Shown here: positions 7,308 through 16,109 of the stretch, piece by piece | Numbering within the stretch: position 1 is the stretch's first letter | Layout: every line of letters starts with the position of its first letter | Source: an uncultured Oscillospiraceae bacterium | GTDB lineage: Bacteria > Bacillota > Clostridia > Oscillospirales > Oscillospiraceae | Assembly (NCBI GenBank): GCA_910588045.1 | Contig: CAJUPS010000016.1 | Location: 1 to 46,405, forward strand | DNA: 46,405 nt | Direction of reading: 5' to 3' | Notes under the pieces: model-generated | Told to the model about the DNA's origin: nothing | Databases searched by the model: none | What the model saw: the letters and a program-made list of their open reading frames with translations, nothing else | Program-made: the position numbers and the translations under genes

Positions 7308-8008
7308 CAGCGCCGCCTCCTGCTGTCCCGTCCGGCGAAGATCAGCACATACCGCAAAAGCTGGAGCAGGCTCATCAGCAGCGCCGCCACGTAGGTCAGC
7401 GCCGCGGCGGTCAGGACCTTCCTGGCCCCCCGCCGCTCGTCCTCGTCCAGGAGATTTGCCCCCTCGATGGTCCCCAGGGCCCGGGCGGAGGCGTCGAACT
7501 CCACCGGCAGGGTCACCAGCTGGAACAGCGTCGTCAGGCCGAAGAGCACGATCCCCACCAGAAACAGGGGCTGTGAGTACAAAAACAGGCCCAGCATCAG
7601 GGCAATAAACGCAAACTGGGACCCGAATTGGGTCACCGGGATAATGGCGGAGCGAATCCGCACCGGCCCGTAGCCCATGGCGTACTGCACCGCGTGGCCC
7701 GCCTCGTGGGCGGCGACGCCCACCGCGGCCACCGTGGCGGCATTGTACACCGGCTGGGAGAGGTAGATGGTGTTGTCCCGGGGATCGTAGTGGTCCGTCA
7801 GCTTCCCGGCGCAGGGGCGGATGGCCACATCGTGGACGCCATGGGCGCGCAGGACCTCATAAGCCGCCTGCGCCCCGGTGATCCCCCGGCGGCTGCGCTC
7901 CCGGCTGTAGCGGCTGAAGCTGGAGCTGACCTTCACCTGGGCGTAGACGGTGAGGATCAGCACCGGGATCAGCAAAATCCAATAGATTGCATCGTAATAA
8001 AACGGCAT
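7307..8008 (-). CDS. Membrane zinc metallopeptidase, YugP family
   Basis: The 233-residue predicted membrane protease has an N-terminal membrane segment (YWILLIPVLILTVYAQV). The HExxH zinc motif is AAHEAGHAVQYAMG near residue 100, and a likely third ligand is the Glu in PVEFDASARAL. Two hydrophobic hairpins follow the motif (about 120-165), with one more segment near the C-terminus. The family is common in Firmicutes and its substrate is not established. The start at 8008 has AAGGAAGAG upstream. It sits between fmt and rsmB, where B. subtilis has no such gene. Confidence 0.88.
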   Translation of the reverse strand: MPFYYDAIYWILLIPVLILTVYAQVKVSSSFSRYSRERSRRGITGAQAAYEVLRAHGVHDVAIRPCAGKLTDHYDPRDNTIYLSQPVYNAATVAAVGVAAHEAGHAVQYAMGYGPVRIRSAIIPVTQFGSQFAFIALMLGLFLYSQPLFLVGIVLFGLTTLFQLVTLPVEFDASARALGTIEGANLLDEDERRGARKVLTAAALTYVAALLMSLLQLLRYVLIFAGRDSRRRR

Positions 8009-8019
8009 AACTCTCTTCC

Positions 8020-8940
8020 TTATGATACCTGAATCGGGTGCCCCCGCAGATATTCCGCCGCAGTCATGCGCCTGCCTCCGTCGGCCTGGAGCTCGGTGAT
8101 AACCAGCGCCTTCCCGTCCCCGCAGGCCACGGCGATGCCATCCTTATCCGCAGAGAGAATGGTCCCCGGCGATGTCTCCGAGGGCTCGCCCACGTGGGCC
8201 CGGAACACCTTCCAGCGCGTCCCGGTCACGTCGGTGGTGGCACAGGGCCAGGGGATCAGCCCCCGGACCTGGTTGACCAGCGCCCGGGCGGGCTTCGCCC
8301 AGTCCAGCGGCGACATTTCCCGGGAGAGCATGGCGGCATATTGGTACTGCGGGCCGTAGACCTGGGGCGTCCTGGGGGCCTCCCCCCGCTCCAGCAGGGC
8401 CAGCGCCTCGCTGGCGGCCTCGCCGCCCAGCGCCGCCAGGCGGTCATAGAGCTGCCCCGCGTCCTCGCCGGGGTCGATGGCGGTCCTCTTCGTCAGAAGG
8501 ATGTCCCCGGCGTCCAACTCCGCCGCCATGTACTGAATGGTGACGCCGGTCTCCTTATCCCCGTTGAGCACGGCCCAGTTGATGGGCGCAGCCCCCCGGT
8601 ACTGGGGCAGCAGCGAGGAGTGGACATTGATGATGGCGATCCTGGGGATGTCCAGCAGCGCCTGGGGCAGCAGCTTCCCGTAGGCCGCCACCACGATGAC
8701 GTCCGGCTCTAGCGCCCGCAGCTGGGCCAGGGCCGCCTCATCCCGGCAGGATTCCGGCTGATAAACGGGGATATTCTCTGTAACGGCAAGTTCCTTTACA
8801 GGCGTTGGAACCAGCTTCATCCCCCGGTTTTTTGTTTTGTCTGGCTGGGTATAGGCCGCAACGACCTCCCACCTGTCCGCCACCAGGCGGCGCAGCACGG
8901 CCACGGCAAAGGACGGGGTCCCCATGAATACAACGCGCAC
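8020..8940 (-). CDS. fmt: Methionyl-tRNA formyltransferase
   Basis: This enzyme formylates initiator Met-tRNA using 10-formyltetrahydrofolate. The 306-residue protein begins MRVVFMGTPSFAV. It carries the catalytic signature around NVHSSLLPQYRGAAPINWA (Asn, His) and a downstream Asp in MAAELDAGDILL. The C-terminal OB-like domain spans about 205-306. It starts 2 bases after def, the deformylase that reverses the modification. The def-fmt pair is widely conserved. Confidence 0.97.
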   Translation of the reverse strand: MRVVFMGTPSFAVAVLRRLVADRWEVVAAYTQPDKTKNRGMKLVPTPVKELAVTENIPVYQPESCRDEAALAQLRALEPDVIVVAAYGKLLPQALLDIPRIAIINVHSSLLPQYRGAAPINWAVLNGDKETGVTIQYMAAELDAGDILLTKRTAIDPGEDAGQLYDRLAALGGEAASEALALLERGEAPRTPQVYGPQYQYAAMLSREMSPLDWAKPARALVNQVRGLIPWPCATTDVTGTRWKVFRAHVGEPSETSPGTILSADKDGIAVACGDGKALVITELQADGGRRMTAAEYLRGHPIQVS

Positions 8941-8942
8941 GT

Positions 8943-9443
8943 CTACCGCGCCTCCTCTCCATGCTCCTCGTAGTACGCCTCCAGCTCCTCGTCCGAGAGG
9001 AAGTGGTCGATATGCTCCACATAGAGATGGCCGTCCAGGTGCTCGATCTCGTGGCAGAAGCAGCGGGCGGTCAGGCCCTCCCGCTCCATCTCAAACCAGT
9101 TTCCAAAGCGGTCCTGGGCCCGGATCTTCACGTAGCTGGGACGGGTGACCATGCCCCACTTGCCGGGAACGCTGAGGCACCCCTCGGGGGCCGTCTGCTC
9201 CCCGGACTGCTCCAGGACCTCCGGATTGACCAGCTCGAGCATCTGCTCATCGTCGTCGAGAACGATCACCGCCCGGCGAAGAATGCCCACCTGCGGAGCC
9301 GCCAGCCCGGCCCCCTGCGCCTCCCCCAGGGTCTCCCGCATGTCGTCCAGGAGATCGTGGAGCCGCCGGTTGAAGTCCGTCACCTGACGGCACTTCTTCC
9401 GCAGGCGGGCGTCCCCCTGGGTGATGATTCTTCTGATTGCCAT
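8943..9443 (-). CDS. def: Peptide deformylase
   Basis: This metalloenzyme removes N-formyl groups from nascent proteins. The 166-residue protein has all three signature motifs: GAGLAAPQVG, EGCLSVPG (metal-binding Cys) and HEIEHLDG (HExxH-type, two His ligands and catalytic Glu). The ATG at 9443 has AAGGAGG nine bases upstream. An 87-base gap separates it from priA; no clear terminator is seen there. Confidence 0.97.
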   Translation of the reverse strand: MAIRRIITQGDARLRKKCRQVTDFNRRLHDLLDDMRETLGEAQGAGLAAPQVGILRRAVIVLDDDEQMLELVNPEVLEQSGEQTAPEGCLSVPGKWGMVTRPSYVKIRAQDRFGNWFEMEREGLTARCFCHEIEHLDGHLYVEHIDHFLSDEELEAYYEEHGEEAR

Positions 9444-9530
9444 CTATTATGTCCTCCTTGAAACAGGATTAGTCTTTTTGAATGAAAAAAAGTCGAAATC
9501 AACGCCGACGGCCCTTCCTTGGCCGAGAAA

Positions 9531-11984
9531 TCAGTCCTCCGCGTTACAGTCCACAAAGAGGTTCAGGCCCCGGTTTTCCTTTTTCTGGTGGAAGGCCCGG
9601 ACGTAGTAGGCGAGCAGCTCCCGGGTGGTGTGGTCGTTCTTTCCGATCCAGAACACACGGTAGCGGAAGCGGTTGTTCACCTTCACCACAGGCGCAGAAG
9701 CCGGTCCCAGGATCTCCACGTTCATGTTGGCGGCGGTGGGATAGCGCAGTCCGCCGCGCATCGCCTCCCGCAGCTGCGCGGCGGCGCGGAGTACCGCCCC
9801 CTCCTCCACGCCGGAGACGGTCAGGGTGAACACGTCTGCAAAGGGCGGATACCGGCGCGCCCGCCGGATGCGGATCTCCCCGGCATAGAAGCTGTTGTAG
9901 TCCTGGGCGGCGGCGCTGGTGATGACCTCGTTGCCGGGGGTAAAGGTCTGGATCACCGCCCGCCCGTCCTTGCTGCCTCGTCCGGCCCGACCCACCACCT
10001 GGGTGAGCAGGCTGAAGGTCCGCTCGGCGGCGTGGTAGTTGTCGATGTATAGCCCAAGGTCCGCCGCCACCACGCCCACCAGGGTCACATTCTCAAAATC
10101 CAGCCCCTTGGCCACCATCTGGGTGCCCAAAAGGATGGGGATCTTCTCTTTCTCGAATTTCTCCAGCAGCGCCTCGTGGTTGCCGGACACCGTGTCCGCG
10201 TCCATCCGCAGGACCCCGGCCTGGGGGAAGCGCTCCCGGAGCTCCTCCTCCACCTTCTGGGTGCCCGCGCCCACCTGCTTCATCAGGCCGCCGCACTCCG
10301 GGCACCGCCCGGGCGCACGCTCGGAGTGCCCGCAGTAGTGGCACATCAGCCGCCCGTTGGCGCTGTGGAAGGTCAGCGGCACGCTGCACCTGGGACACTC
10401 GGGGACCTCGCCGCACTCGCCGCACAGCAGCATCCGGCTGTTCCCCCGGCGGTTGAGGAACAAAATGGTCTGTTCCCCCCGCTGCAAATTGGCCTCCAGC
10501 TCCCGGCAGAGGGGGGCGCTGAGCATACCGGCATTCCCCGCCCGGACCTCCTCCCGCATATCGGCAATCACCACCCTGGGCAGCGGCTGCCGGTTGAACC
10601 GGGAGCGGAGGAGCAGCTTTTTATATACGCCCTTCTGGGCCTGGAACGTGGTCTCCACCGACGGCGTGGCGGACCCCAGCACCAGCACGGCTCCCTGCTG
10701 GGAGCAGAGGAATTTCGCCACGTCCCTGGCGTGATACCGGGGCGGATTCTCGGACTGGTAGCTGCTCTCGTGCTCCTCGTCCAGGATGATCATGCCCAGG
10801 TCCTCCAGCGGCGCAAACGCCGCACTGCGGGTCCCCAGGACAATGTCCACCTCGCCCCGCCGGATCCGCTTCCACTGGTCGTAGCGCTCCGTCATGCGCA
10901 GGCCGCTGTGGAGCATCACCACCCGGTCGCCGAAGTACGCCGTGAATTTCGCCATCATCTGGGGCGTCAGGGCGATCTCCGGCACCAGGATCATTCCCCG
11001 CTTGCCGCGGCGGACCACCTCCTGCAAAAGCCGGATATACACCAGCGTCTTCCCGCTGCCGGTGACGCCGTAGAGCAGCGTACAGGACGCCTCCCCCCGG
11101 TCCAGCTCCTCCAGGACGCCGTCGTAGGCCGCCTGCTGTTCCTCTGTCAGCAAGATGGGTGCCCCGTCCGCCTCTCCCGGCACGGGCACCCGTAAAACCT
11201 CGATTTTTGTAAACGCCACCAGCCCGCTCTTCTCCAGGCCCCGCAGCATCTGCATGGAGGCGCCTGTGAAATAGCAGATGTCGCTTGAGAGGACGCTTCT
11301 GGCGCTGCACAGGAGCTTGATGACCTCGTAGCGCATGGGCGCAGAGCGCCGCTTGGGCTCCACGGCGGCCATCGCCTCCTCTGCCGATACCGCCAGGGAG
11401 ACCCGCTGGACCTGCTTGTCGGCGACCCGTCTGCCCGCGGTGGCATCGACCGTGAGAAGGCCGCGCCGCTGTAGCTCCCGGACCACCGCTCCCACGCCCT
11501 CGCCGCAGGACAGGCGCAGCGTCTCCGTCTCCGCGCTGCCGCCATGGGCACACAGCGCCTCCAGGACCCGGGTCTCTTTCTCGTTCGCACCGGATTCCAG
11601 GGCCGTCCCCCGGTCCACCGCCAGGGTACAGACCTCCCGGAGGCGATACCACAGCCCAGCGGGCAGCAAGGCCTTCACCGCGCTATAGAGCGTACAGAAG
11701 TACCGCTCCCGCAGCCAGAGGGCCAGCTTGATCTGCTGGGGACTCAGAACGCTCTCGCTGTCCAGCACCTCGCCGATCGCCTTCAGGTCCTCCCGCTTGC
11801 TGTCCCTCACCACGGCCAGGACGAAGCCCTCGCTGGTCCTGTTCCCCCTTCCGAAGGGAACCGTCACCCGCACGCCGGGGCGGACCCCCGCCAGCAGCTT
11901 CGCCGGAATCAGGTAGTCGTATGGCTTATCAATGGAATAGGTAGCCGCGCTGACAGCCACCCGGGCAATATTGGCCTGCTCCAC
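9531..11984 (-). CDS. priA: Primosomal protein N' (PriA helicase)
   Basis: This 3'-to-5' DNA helicase restarts stalled replication forks. The 817-residue protein has an N-terminal fork-binding domain (about 1-110), Walker A GVTGSGKT, the DEEH box, and motif III-like LVLGSATPS. The zinc-binding insert has eight cysteines (from CGECGEVPECPRC to CPECGG). Motif VI includes QVVGRAGRG. In relatives coaBC lies between rpoZ and priA; here only 49 bases separate them. Confidence 0.97.
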   Translation of the reverse strand: MEQANIARVAVSAATYSIDKPYDYLIPAKLLAGVRPGVRVTVPFGRGNRTSEGFVLAVVRDSKREDLKAIGEVLDSESVLSPQQIKLALWLRERYFCTLYSAVKALLPAGLWYRLREVCTLAVDRGTALESGANEKETRVLEALCAHGGSAETETLRLSCGEGVGAVVRELQRRGLLTVDATAGRRVADKQVQRVSLAVSAEEAMAAVEPKRRSAPMRYEVIKLLCSARSVLSSDICYFTGASMQMLRGLEKSGLVAFTKIEVLRVPVPGEADGAPILLTEEQQAAYDGVLEELDRGEASCTLLYGVTGSGKTLVYIRLLQEVVRRGKRGMILVPEIALTPQMMAKFTAYFGDRVVMLHSGLRMTERYDQWKRIRRGEVDIVLGTRSAAFAPLEDLGMIILDEEHESSYQSENPPRYHARDVAKFLCSQQGAVLVLGSATPSVETTFQAQKGVYKKLLLRSRFNRQPLPRVVIADMREEVRAGNAGMLSAPLCRELEANLQRGEQTILFLNRRGNSRMLLCGECGEVPECPRCSVPLTFHSANGRLMCHYCGHSERAPGRCPECGGLMKQVGAGTQKVEEELRERFPQAGVLRMDADTVSGNHEALLEKFEKEKIPILLGTQMVAKGLDFENVTLVGVVAADLGLYIDNYHAAERTFSLLTQVVGRAGRGSKDGRAVIQTFTPGNEVITSAAAQDYNSFYAGEIRIRRARRYPPFADVFTLTVSGVEEGAVLRAAAQLREAMRGGLRYPTAANMNVEILGPASAPVVKVNNRFRYRVFWIGKNDHTTRELLAYYVRAFHQKKENRGLNLFVDCNAED

Positions 11985-12033
11985 GGGCTCCCCCCCTTTC
12001 GCGCAGAAAGCGGCCCAGCCGCTCTCTGTGACG

Positions 12034-12252
12034 TTACTCTACGTCCTTGATCTCGATGTCCGCCGCAGCGACGGAGATATTGCCGTTCGCCACCTCGTTG
12101 ATAGCCAGGGTCACGGGCTTCACATCGGTCTTCTCCCCCATGTCCTCGGCCCCCTGGGCGATCTGGCGGGCCCGGCGGGCCACCACGTTCACCAGCAGGT
12201 AGCGGTTGGGCACATTGGCTGTCAGCTTGTTCATTGCGGGATAGAGCATCAT
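12034..12252 (-). CDS. rpoZ: RNA polymerase omega subunit
   Basis: The 72-residue protein matches the clostridial omega subunit: YPAMNKLTANVPNRYLLVNV, then VARRARQIAQG and a KPVTLAINEVANG segment. Omega aids assembly of the RNA polymerase beta' subunit. There are two consecutive ATG codons; the first (12252) is nearer to a weak AAAAGGA that lies 11 bases upstream. It follows gmk in most Firmicutes, but here a VOC gene is interposed. Confidence 0.93.
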   Translation of the reverse strand: MMLYPAMNKLTANVPNRYLLVNVVARRARQIAQGAEDMGEKTDVKPVTLAINEVANGNISVAAADIEIKDVE

Positions 12253-12287
12253 AGTAACATCATTCCTTTTTGATAGATTTGAAATAG

Positions 12288-12638
12288 TTATGGTTTGGGA
12301 AAGCTCCTCAGATAAACGATATTCCCGTCCGGGTCGGCAAAGCGCATGTTCACCGCCCCCCAGGGGCGGACGGTGGGCGCTTCGATGATCTCCGCGCCTA
12401 AGGATACTACCCTCTGGTATTCTTTGTCAATATCATCCACCGTAAACGCCAGGCACATATTTTGTCGGCCAGGTTCCCGTTTTTGTCCGTCATTGAAAAC
12501 GGTCAGCATGGTTTCCTCGGCGATGATCGTCTGATGCACCGCGTCATCGCTGTCGTTTTCGACCTCCAGCAGCTTCTTATAGAAATCCGCCAGCCGGATC
12601 ACATCACTGGTCAGAATGCTGACCTCGCCAAGCCTCAT
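12288..12638 (-). CDS. VOC (glyoxalase/bleomycin-resistance) family protein
   Basis: This 116-residue single-module VOC protein begins MRLGEVSILTSDVIRLADFYKKLLE. It has the typical ending FADPDGNIVYLRSF, where the last beta strand carries the second-half metal region. VOC proteins are small metalloenzymes or binders with diverse substrates, and the sequence does not reveal the substrate here. It starts 11 bases after gmk and ends 35 bases before rpoZ, so it is probably cotranscribed, but it is not part of the conserved cluster and was likely inserted. Confidence 0.88.
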   Translation of the reverse strand: MRLGEVSILTSDVIRLADFYKKLLEVENDSDDAVHQTIIAEETMLTVFNDGQKREPGRQNMCLAFTVDDIDKEYQRVVSLGAEIIEAPTVRPWGAVNMRFADPDGNIVYLRSFPKP

Positions 12639-12649
12639 AACGCCTGCTC

Positions 12650-13243
12650 CTACTGGTCAATCAGCGCGATCCTCTCGTCCGGGCGGCAGTGCTCCGCCTG
12701 GATGATGGCCTGGATCTCCCGCACGGCGTGGTCCACGGTGTCGTTGATGACGAAATAGTCGAAGTCCTTGGCGGCGGCAAACTCCTCCCTGCCCCGGGCC
12801 AGGCGGGACTTTACCTTCTCCATGTCCTCGGTGCCCCGGCCGATGAGCCGCCGCTCCAGCTCCGCCCAGCTGGGCGGAGCCACGTAGATCCGCACCGTCT
12901 CAGGGCGCTTGCGCTTCACCTGGTCCGCACCCTGGATCTCGATGTCCAGCAGCACGTCCCGGCCCTGCTCCATGGCCTTGTCTACATAGAGCTGCGGGGT
13001 GCCGTAGCGGTTGCCCACGAACTGGGCGTGCTCCAAAAACTGGTCCTCCTCGATCCACTTCTCAAACTGCTCCATGGACAGGAAGTGGTAGTGCCTCCCG
13101 TCCTCCTCCCCCGGCCGGGGAGCGCGGGTGGTGGCAGATACGGAGAAGTACAGCGACGGGTCGCTGGCCAGCAGCCGCGCTACCACCGTGCCCTTCCCTA
13201 CGCCGGAGGGACCGCAGATAATGAAGGTCTTGCCTCGTCTCAC
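12650..13243 (-). CDS. gmk: Guanylate kinase
   Basis: This enzyme phosphorylates GMP to GDP with ATP. The P-loop is GPSGVGKGT, and the GMP-binding region includes SVSATTRAPRPGEEDGRHYHFLS with its Arg and Tyr residues. The start is a GTG at 13243, with AAAGGAG eight bases upstream, giving 197 residues, the normal family length. Longer in-frame readings add a proline/glycine-rich leader encoded by the upstream hairpin repeat and are unlikely. Confidence 0.95.
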   Translation of the reverse strand: MRRGKTFIICGPSGVGKGTVVARLLASDPSLYFSVSATTRAPRPGEEDGRHYHFLSMEQFEKWIEEDQFLEHAQFVGNRYGTPQLYVDKAMEQGRDVLLDIEIQGADQVKRKRPETVRIYVAPPSWAELERRLIGRGTEDMEKVKSRLARGREEFAAAKDFDYFVINDTVDHAVREIQAIIQAEHCRPDERIALIDQ

Positions 13244-13269
13244 ACAGCATTCTCCTTTCCAATCGAATG

Positions 13270-13329
13270 TTGGGCTCCGCCCAAACCTGCCAGGGCTCCG
13301 CCCTGGACCTGCCACCTTTGAAAAGGTGG
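13270..13329. repeat. Triple-hairpin intergenic repeat between remA and gmk
   Basis: Three consecutive stem-loops stand in 60 bases: TTGGGC/GCCCAA (13270-13284), CCAGGGC/GCCCTGG (13290-13306) and CCACCTTT/AAAGGTGG (13312-13329). The first two share the loop TCC and the GGGCTCCGCCC core. No T tract follows on either strand. It may be a palindromic repeat that separates or stabilises the remA and gmk parts of the message. Confidence 0.6.
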
Positions 13330-13367
13330 ACGAAACTTCTGTTTTCGCTTCGAGCCGGTTATCGGGG

Positions 13368-13640
13368 CTATGCGTCCTCCTCCAGCACCGTCGGGTCCAC
13401 CCCGAACCGGGGAGCCAGCTTCTCCACCGGCAGGCCGGAGAGGATCACATGGTCGCTGTCCATCACCAGCACCGCCGCCGTCTTGCGCCCGAAGGTGGCG
13501 TCGATGAGCATACTCCGCTCCCGGGCCTCCGAGATCATCCGCTTCACCGGCGCAGAGTCCGGCCCCACCACGGCGATCAGCCGTCTGGCGGATACCAGCC
13601 CGCCGTAGCCGATGCTCACCAGCTCGTTTTCCTTACTCAA
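13368..13640 (-). CDS. remA: RemA-like DNA-binding regulator (DUF370)
   Basis: The up-to-90-residue protein matches B. subtilis RemA, an extracellular-matrix and osmoprotection regulator that binds DNA as a ring-forming oligomer. Shared blocks are IGYGGLVSARRLIAVV, PDSAPVKRMI, DATFGRKTAAVLVMDSDHVILS. The TTG start at 13640 overlaps the yicC end by 8 bases. A GTG seven codons in (before SIGYGG), preceded by AAGGA, would give a protein closer to the usual N-terminus. It is located between yicC and gmk, as in B. subtilis. Confidence 0.93.
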   Translation of the reverse strand: MSKENELVSIGYGGLVSARRLIAVVGPDSAPVKRMISEARERSMLIDATFGRKTAAVLVMDSDHVILSGLPVEKLAPRFGVDPTVLEEDA

Positions 13641-14520
13641 TATTCTGCACCTGCTCCCGGATTTTCTCCACCTCGGCCTTCAGGTCCACTACGCACCGGG
13701 CAATCTGTACGTCGTTGCACTTCGAGCCGATGGTATTGGACTCCCGGTTGACCTCCTGGATCAGGAAGTCCAGCTTTCTTCCCACGGGTTCGCCCCCCGA
13801 GAGCATCTCGCGCAGCTGGCTCAAGTGGCTGCGCAGGCGCACCGTCTCCTCGTCCACCGCCACCTTGTCGGCGAAGATGGCCGCCTCGGTGAGGATCCGG
13901 TTCTCGTCCACGGCGGCGCTCTGGAGCACCTCCTGCATCCGGTTCATCAGCTTCTCCCGGTACTCCGCCACCGTCTGGGGGGAGCGCTCCTCCACCCGGG
14001 CCGTCAGGCCCTCGATGGTCTCCAGGCGGCCCAGGATGTCCTCGGCCAGCTTCTCCCCCTCCTGTTGCCGCATGGCGGCGTGGGCCTCCAGGGCCTCCTC
14101 CGTCACGGCGCACAGGTCGGCGGAGATGGACTCCAGGTTCTCCTCCGCCTTCGTCAGCGTCAGCACATCCGGCAGGCGGGCCAGGTCCGTCGCGTAGCAG
14201 CTCTCCCGGACCCACCGGCCGCCTCCCAGCTCGTAAATTTTCTGCATGGCGCTGAGGTAGCTCTTCACCAGGGCCTCGTTGACGGTCACCACCGACTCCT
14301 CGGCCCCCAACGCCTCCACCGTAACGAAGATGTCCACCTTGCCCCGGCTGGTGCTCTTCTGCACCAGCGCCTTGATTGCATCCTCGGCAAAGATGTACGC
14401 CCGGGGCAGCTTCACCGAGCAGTCCAGATAGCGGTTGTTGACGCTGCGGACCTCCACCGTGATGTCCCGCCCGCCGATGGTCCGCCGGGCCCGGCCGTAG
14501 CCGGTCATGCTCTTAACCAA
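13633..14520 (-). CDS. yicC: YicC family endoribonuclease-like protein
   Basis: The 295-residue protein has the family N-terminus VKSMTGYGRARR, the middle EVRSVNNRYLD and the C-terminal GRKLDFLIQEVNRESNTIGSK. YicC family proteins include an RNase of E. coli and the yloC gene that opens this cluster in Firmicutes. A TTG at 14520 is the likely start, since GGGGGAG lies seven bases before it while the next ATG is too far. It lies 25 bases downstream of the DnaJ-like gene. Confidence 0.94.
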   Translation of the reverse strand: MVKSMTGYGRARRTIGGRDITVEVRSVNNRYLDCSVKLPRAYIFAEDAIKALVQKSTSRGKVDIFVTVEALGAEESVVTVNEALVKSYLSAMQKIYELGGGRWVRESCYATDLARLPDVLTLTKAEENLESISADLCAVTEEALEAHAAMRQQEGEKLAEDILGRLETIEGLTARVEERSPQTVAEYREKLMNRMQEVLQSAAVDENRILTEAAIFADKVAVDEETVRLRSHLSQLREMLSGGEPVGRKLDFLIQEVNRESNTIGSKCNDVQIARCVVDLKAEVEKIREQVQNIE

Positions 14521-14545
14521 TGTTTCTCTCCCCCTTAAAAAAGAA

Positions 14546-15205
14546 TCAGCACCAGAAGAACCGCATCCCGCCGCAGCCGCACAGGTTGCACATCAGGTAT
14601 GCGCACGCCAGCCGCCCGCATATGTTGTTCCCGCTGCATCCGGAGGTGAATACCTCGTAGTCCTCCGGGCGGTAGCCCGCCTGGTTGTTCTCCACAAAAT
14701 TCAGCTTCTGCCGGTACTCCAGGTTCCCCGGGTCCATCTGGCAGGCCGTCTGGTAGTACCGCCGCGCCTCGTCCACCCAGCCCCGCCGGTAGCAGATGGT
14801 CCCCATGAGGAAGTTCCACTCCCCGTCGTGGTCCGTCATCCGCTCCAGAAGCTGCTCCGCCATCCCCAGGTCGTTGCGGTTGATGGCCATGCGCACCTGC
14901 TGGAAGGCGGGATTGCCCGTCCTCTCCTGCCAGCCATACTGATAGCCGCCGTAGCCCTGCTGGGCGTACCCGCCATAGCTCTGCTGGGCGTGGGAGCCGG
15001 AACCGCCGGTCCGCCCGCCTCGTTCATTCTGGATCTGGTCGTAGGCCACGTTGATCTCCTGCATCCGCTCCTGAGCATCGTCGGCCAGAGGGCTGTCGTG
15101 GTAGTTGTCCGGGTGGTACTTGCGGACCATCTCGCGGTACGCCCTCTTGACCTCCTCGTCAGTGGCGGCAGGGGAAATATTCAAGACTTTGTACGGATCG
15201 GTCAT
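14546..15205 (-). CDS. J-domain protein with TPR-like middle and Cys-rich tail
   Basis: The 219-residue protein opens with a J domain (residues 3-60): DPYKVLNISPAATDEEVKRA, and the HPD tripeptide in RKYHPDNYHD, which would stimulate a DnaK ATPase. A glycine/tyrosine/glutamine-rich linker with GGYAQQGYGGY follows. Next is a TPR-like segment (DEARRYYQTACQMDPGNLEYRQKL). The tail has seven cysteines (CSGNNICGRLACAYLMCNLC and on). It overlaps the DUF5685 gene by 4 bases, suggesting the two work together. Its client is unknown. Confidence 0.85.
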   Translation of the reverse strand: MTDPYKVLNISPAATDEEVKRAYREMVRKYHPDNYHDSPLADDAQERMQEINVAYDQIQNERGGRTGGSGSHAQQSYGGYAQQGYGGYQYGWQERTGNPAFQQVRMAINRNDLGMAEQLLERMTDHDGEWNFLMGTICYRRGWVDEARRYYQTACQMDPGNLEYRQKLNFVENNQAGYRPEDYEVFTSGCSGNNICGRLACAYLMCNLCGCGGMRFFWC

Positions 15206-16101
15206 ACCTGCTCCTTATTTCTACGGATGATACGAAAGGCCATATCATTCGCTTGAAATGTTCCCTCCAGAACGGCCCTCCCCACCAGGAAGAGCCCCTC
15301 ATAAACCGTGGCGCGGATCACACCGCTCCATGCGCCGAAGTCCCACAGCTCGAACGCCGCCGCCATGAGGCGGATGGAGTGGTCCAGGGAGATCACCAGG
15401 CTCTCCCGCGCCTCCTCTGTCAGCTCCCCCCTCTCCAGGGAGAAGCGGTAAATCAACGGATTGTAGCTGCCGGAGTCGAAGTCCTCCGCCAGATCGTCGG
15501 CGGCATCCACCAGGTAGATCCACCGCCCCAGGTGGTAGAGGAACTGCTCCAGCACCCGGCGTTTCACCGGGTCCTCCGCCTCCGCCGCCGCGGCGGCCAG
15601 CAGCCGGGCAAAGGCGTCCGCCGGGCGGTCCAGGGAGGGACACCGCGCCTCCTCCAGCTCCCGCAAGCGCGCCAGCTGCCGCTGGACGGTCTCGTCAAAC
15701 GCCGGTCGCCGCTCCCGCGCCCGGCGGTAGGCGCCCCTCAGCGCCAAGGAGGCCGCCCGGGCCTTCGCCTTCCCGCCGCCGGGATCGGACAGCGCGTCCT
15801 CCGCCTGCCACCGGGAGAGGATCACGCTCTCGTCCGCGGCCAGCTCCAGGGCCCGGTTCGCCGGGAAGCAGTCCCGCCCAGCGACGGGATGGGCGACGCA
15901 GCGGCGGTGGAGCAGTCCCCCCTCCGCCTCCTCCGGCCACAGCAGGATCGCCAGGAACGTAAAATCATAGTTGAGTATCATTTTCGCCGCCGGGCCGTAC
16001 CGCTCCCCCAGGGCGCGGCAGAGGCCGCAGTAGACCCCGCCGAAGCGCTTCCGGTCCTCCTCTGTCAGGCGGGATATGGAGGGCCTCACATAGCCGAACA
16101 C
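15202..16101 (-). CDS. DUF5685 family protein
   Basis: The 299-residue protein begins MFGYVRPSISRLTEEDRKRF, then GVYCGLCRALGERYG and NYDFTFLAILL, as in the DUF5685 family. It is largely helical, with LVDAADDLAEDFDSG (acidic, trans-prenyltransferase-like in appearance) near residue 195. The function is not known. Its 4-base overlap with the J-domain gene downstream, and that gene's placement, suggest a chaperone-linked pair. Conserved cysteines in VYCGLC may bind metal; this is a guess. Confidence 0.75.
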   Translation of the reverse strand: MFGYVRPSISRLTEEDRKRFGGVYCGLCRALGERYGPAAKMILNYDFTFLAILLWPEEAEGGLLHRRCVAHPVAGRDCFPANRALELAADESVILSRWQAEDALSDPGGGKAKARAASLALRGAYRRARERRPAFDETVQRQLARLRELEEARCPSLDRPADAFARLLAAAAAEAEDPVKRRVLEQFLYHLGRWIYLVDAADDLAEDFDSGSYNPLIYRFSLERGELTEEARESLVISLDHSIRLMAAAFELWDFGAWSGVIRATVYEGLFLVGRAVLEGTFQANDMAFRIIRRNKEQV

Positions 16102-16109
16102 CCTGCCGC

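Noticed and set aside
13244..13315. N-terminal extension of guanylate kinase
   Set aside because: It is encoded by the hairpin repeat, and the GTG at 13243 has an ideal ribosome binding site and gives the normal family length.
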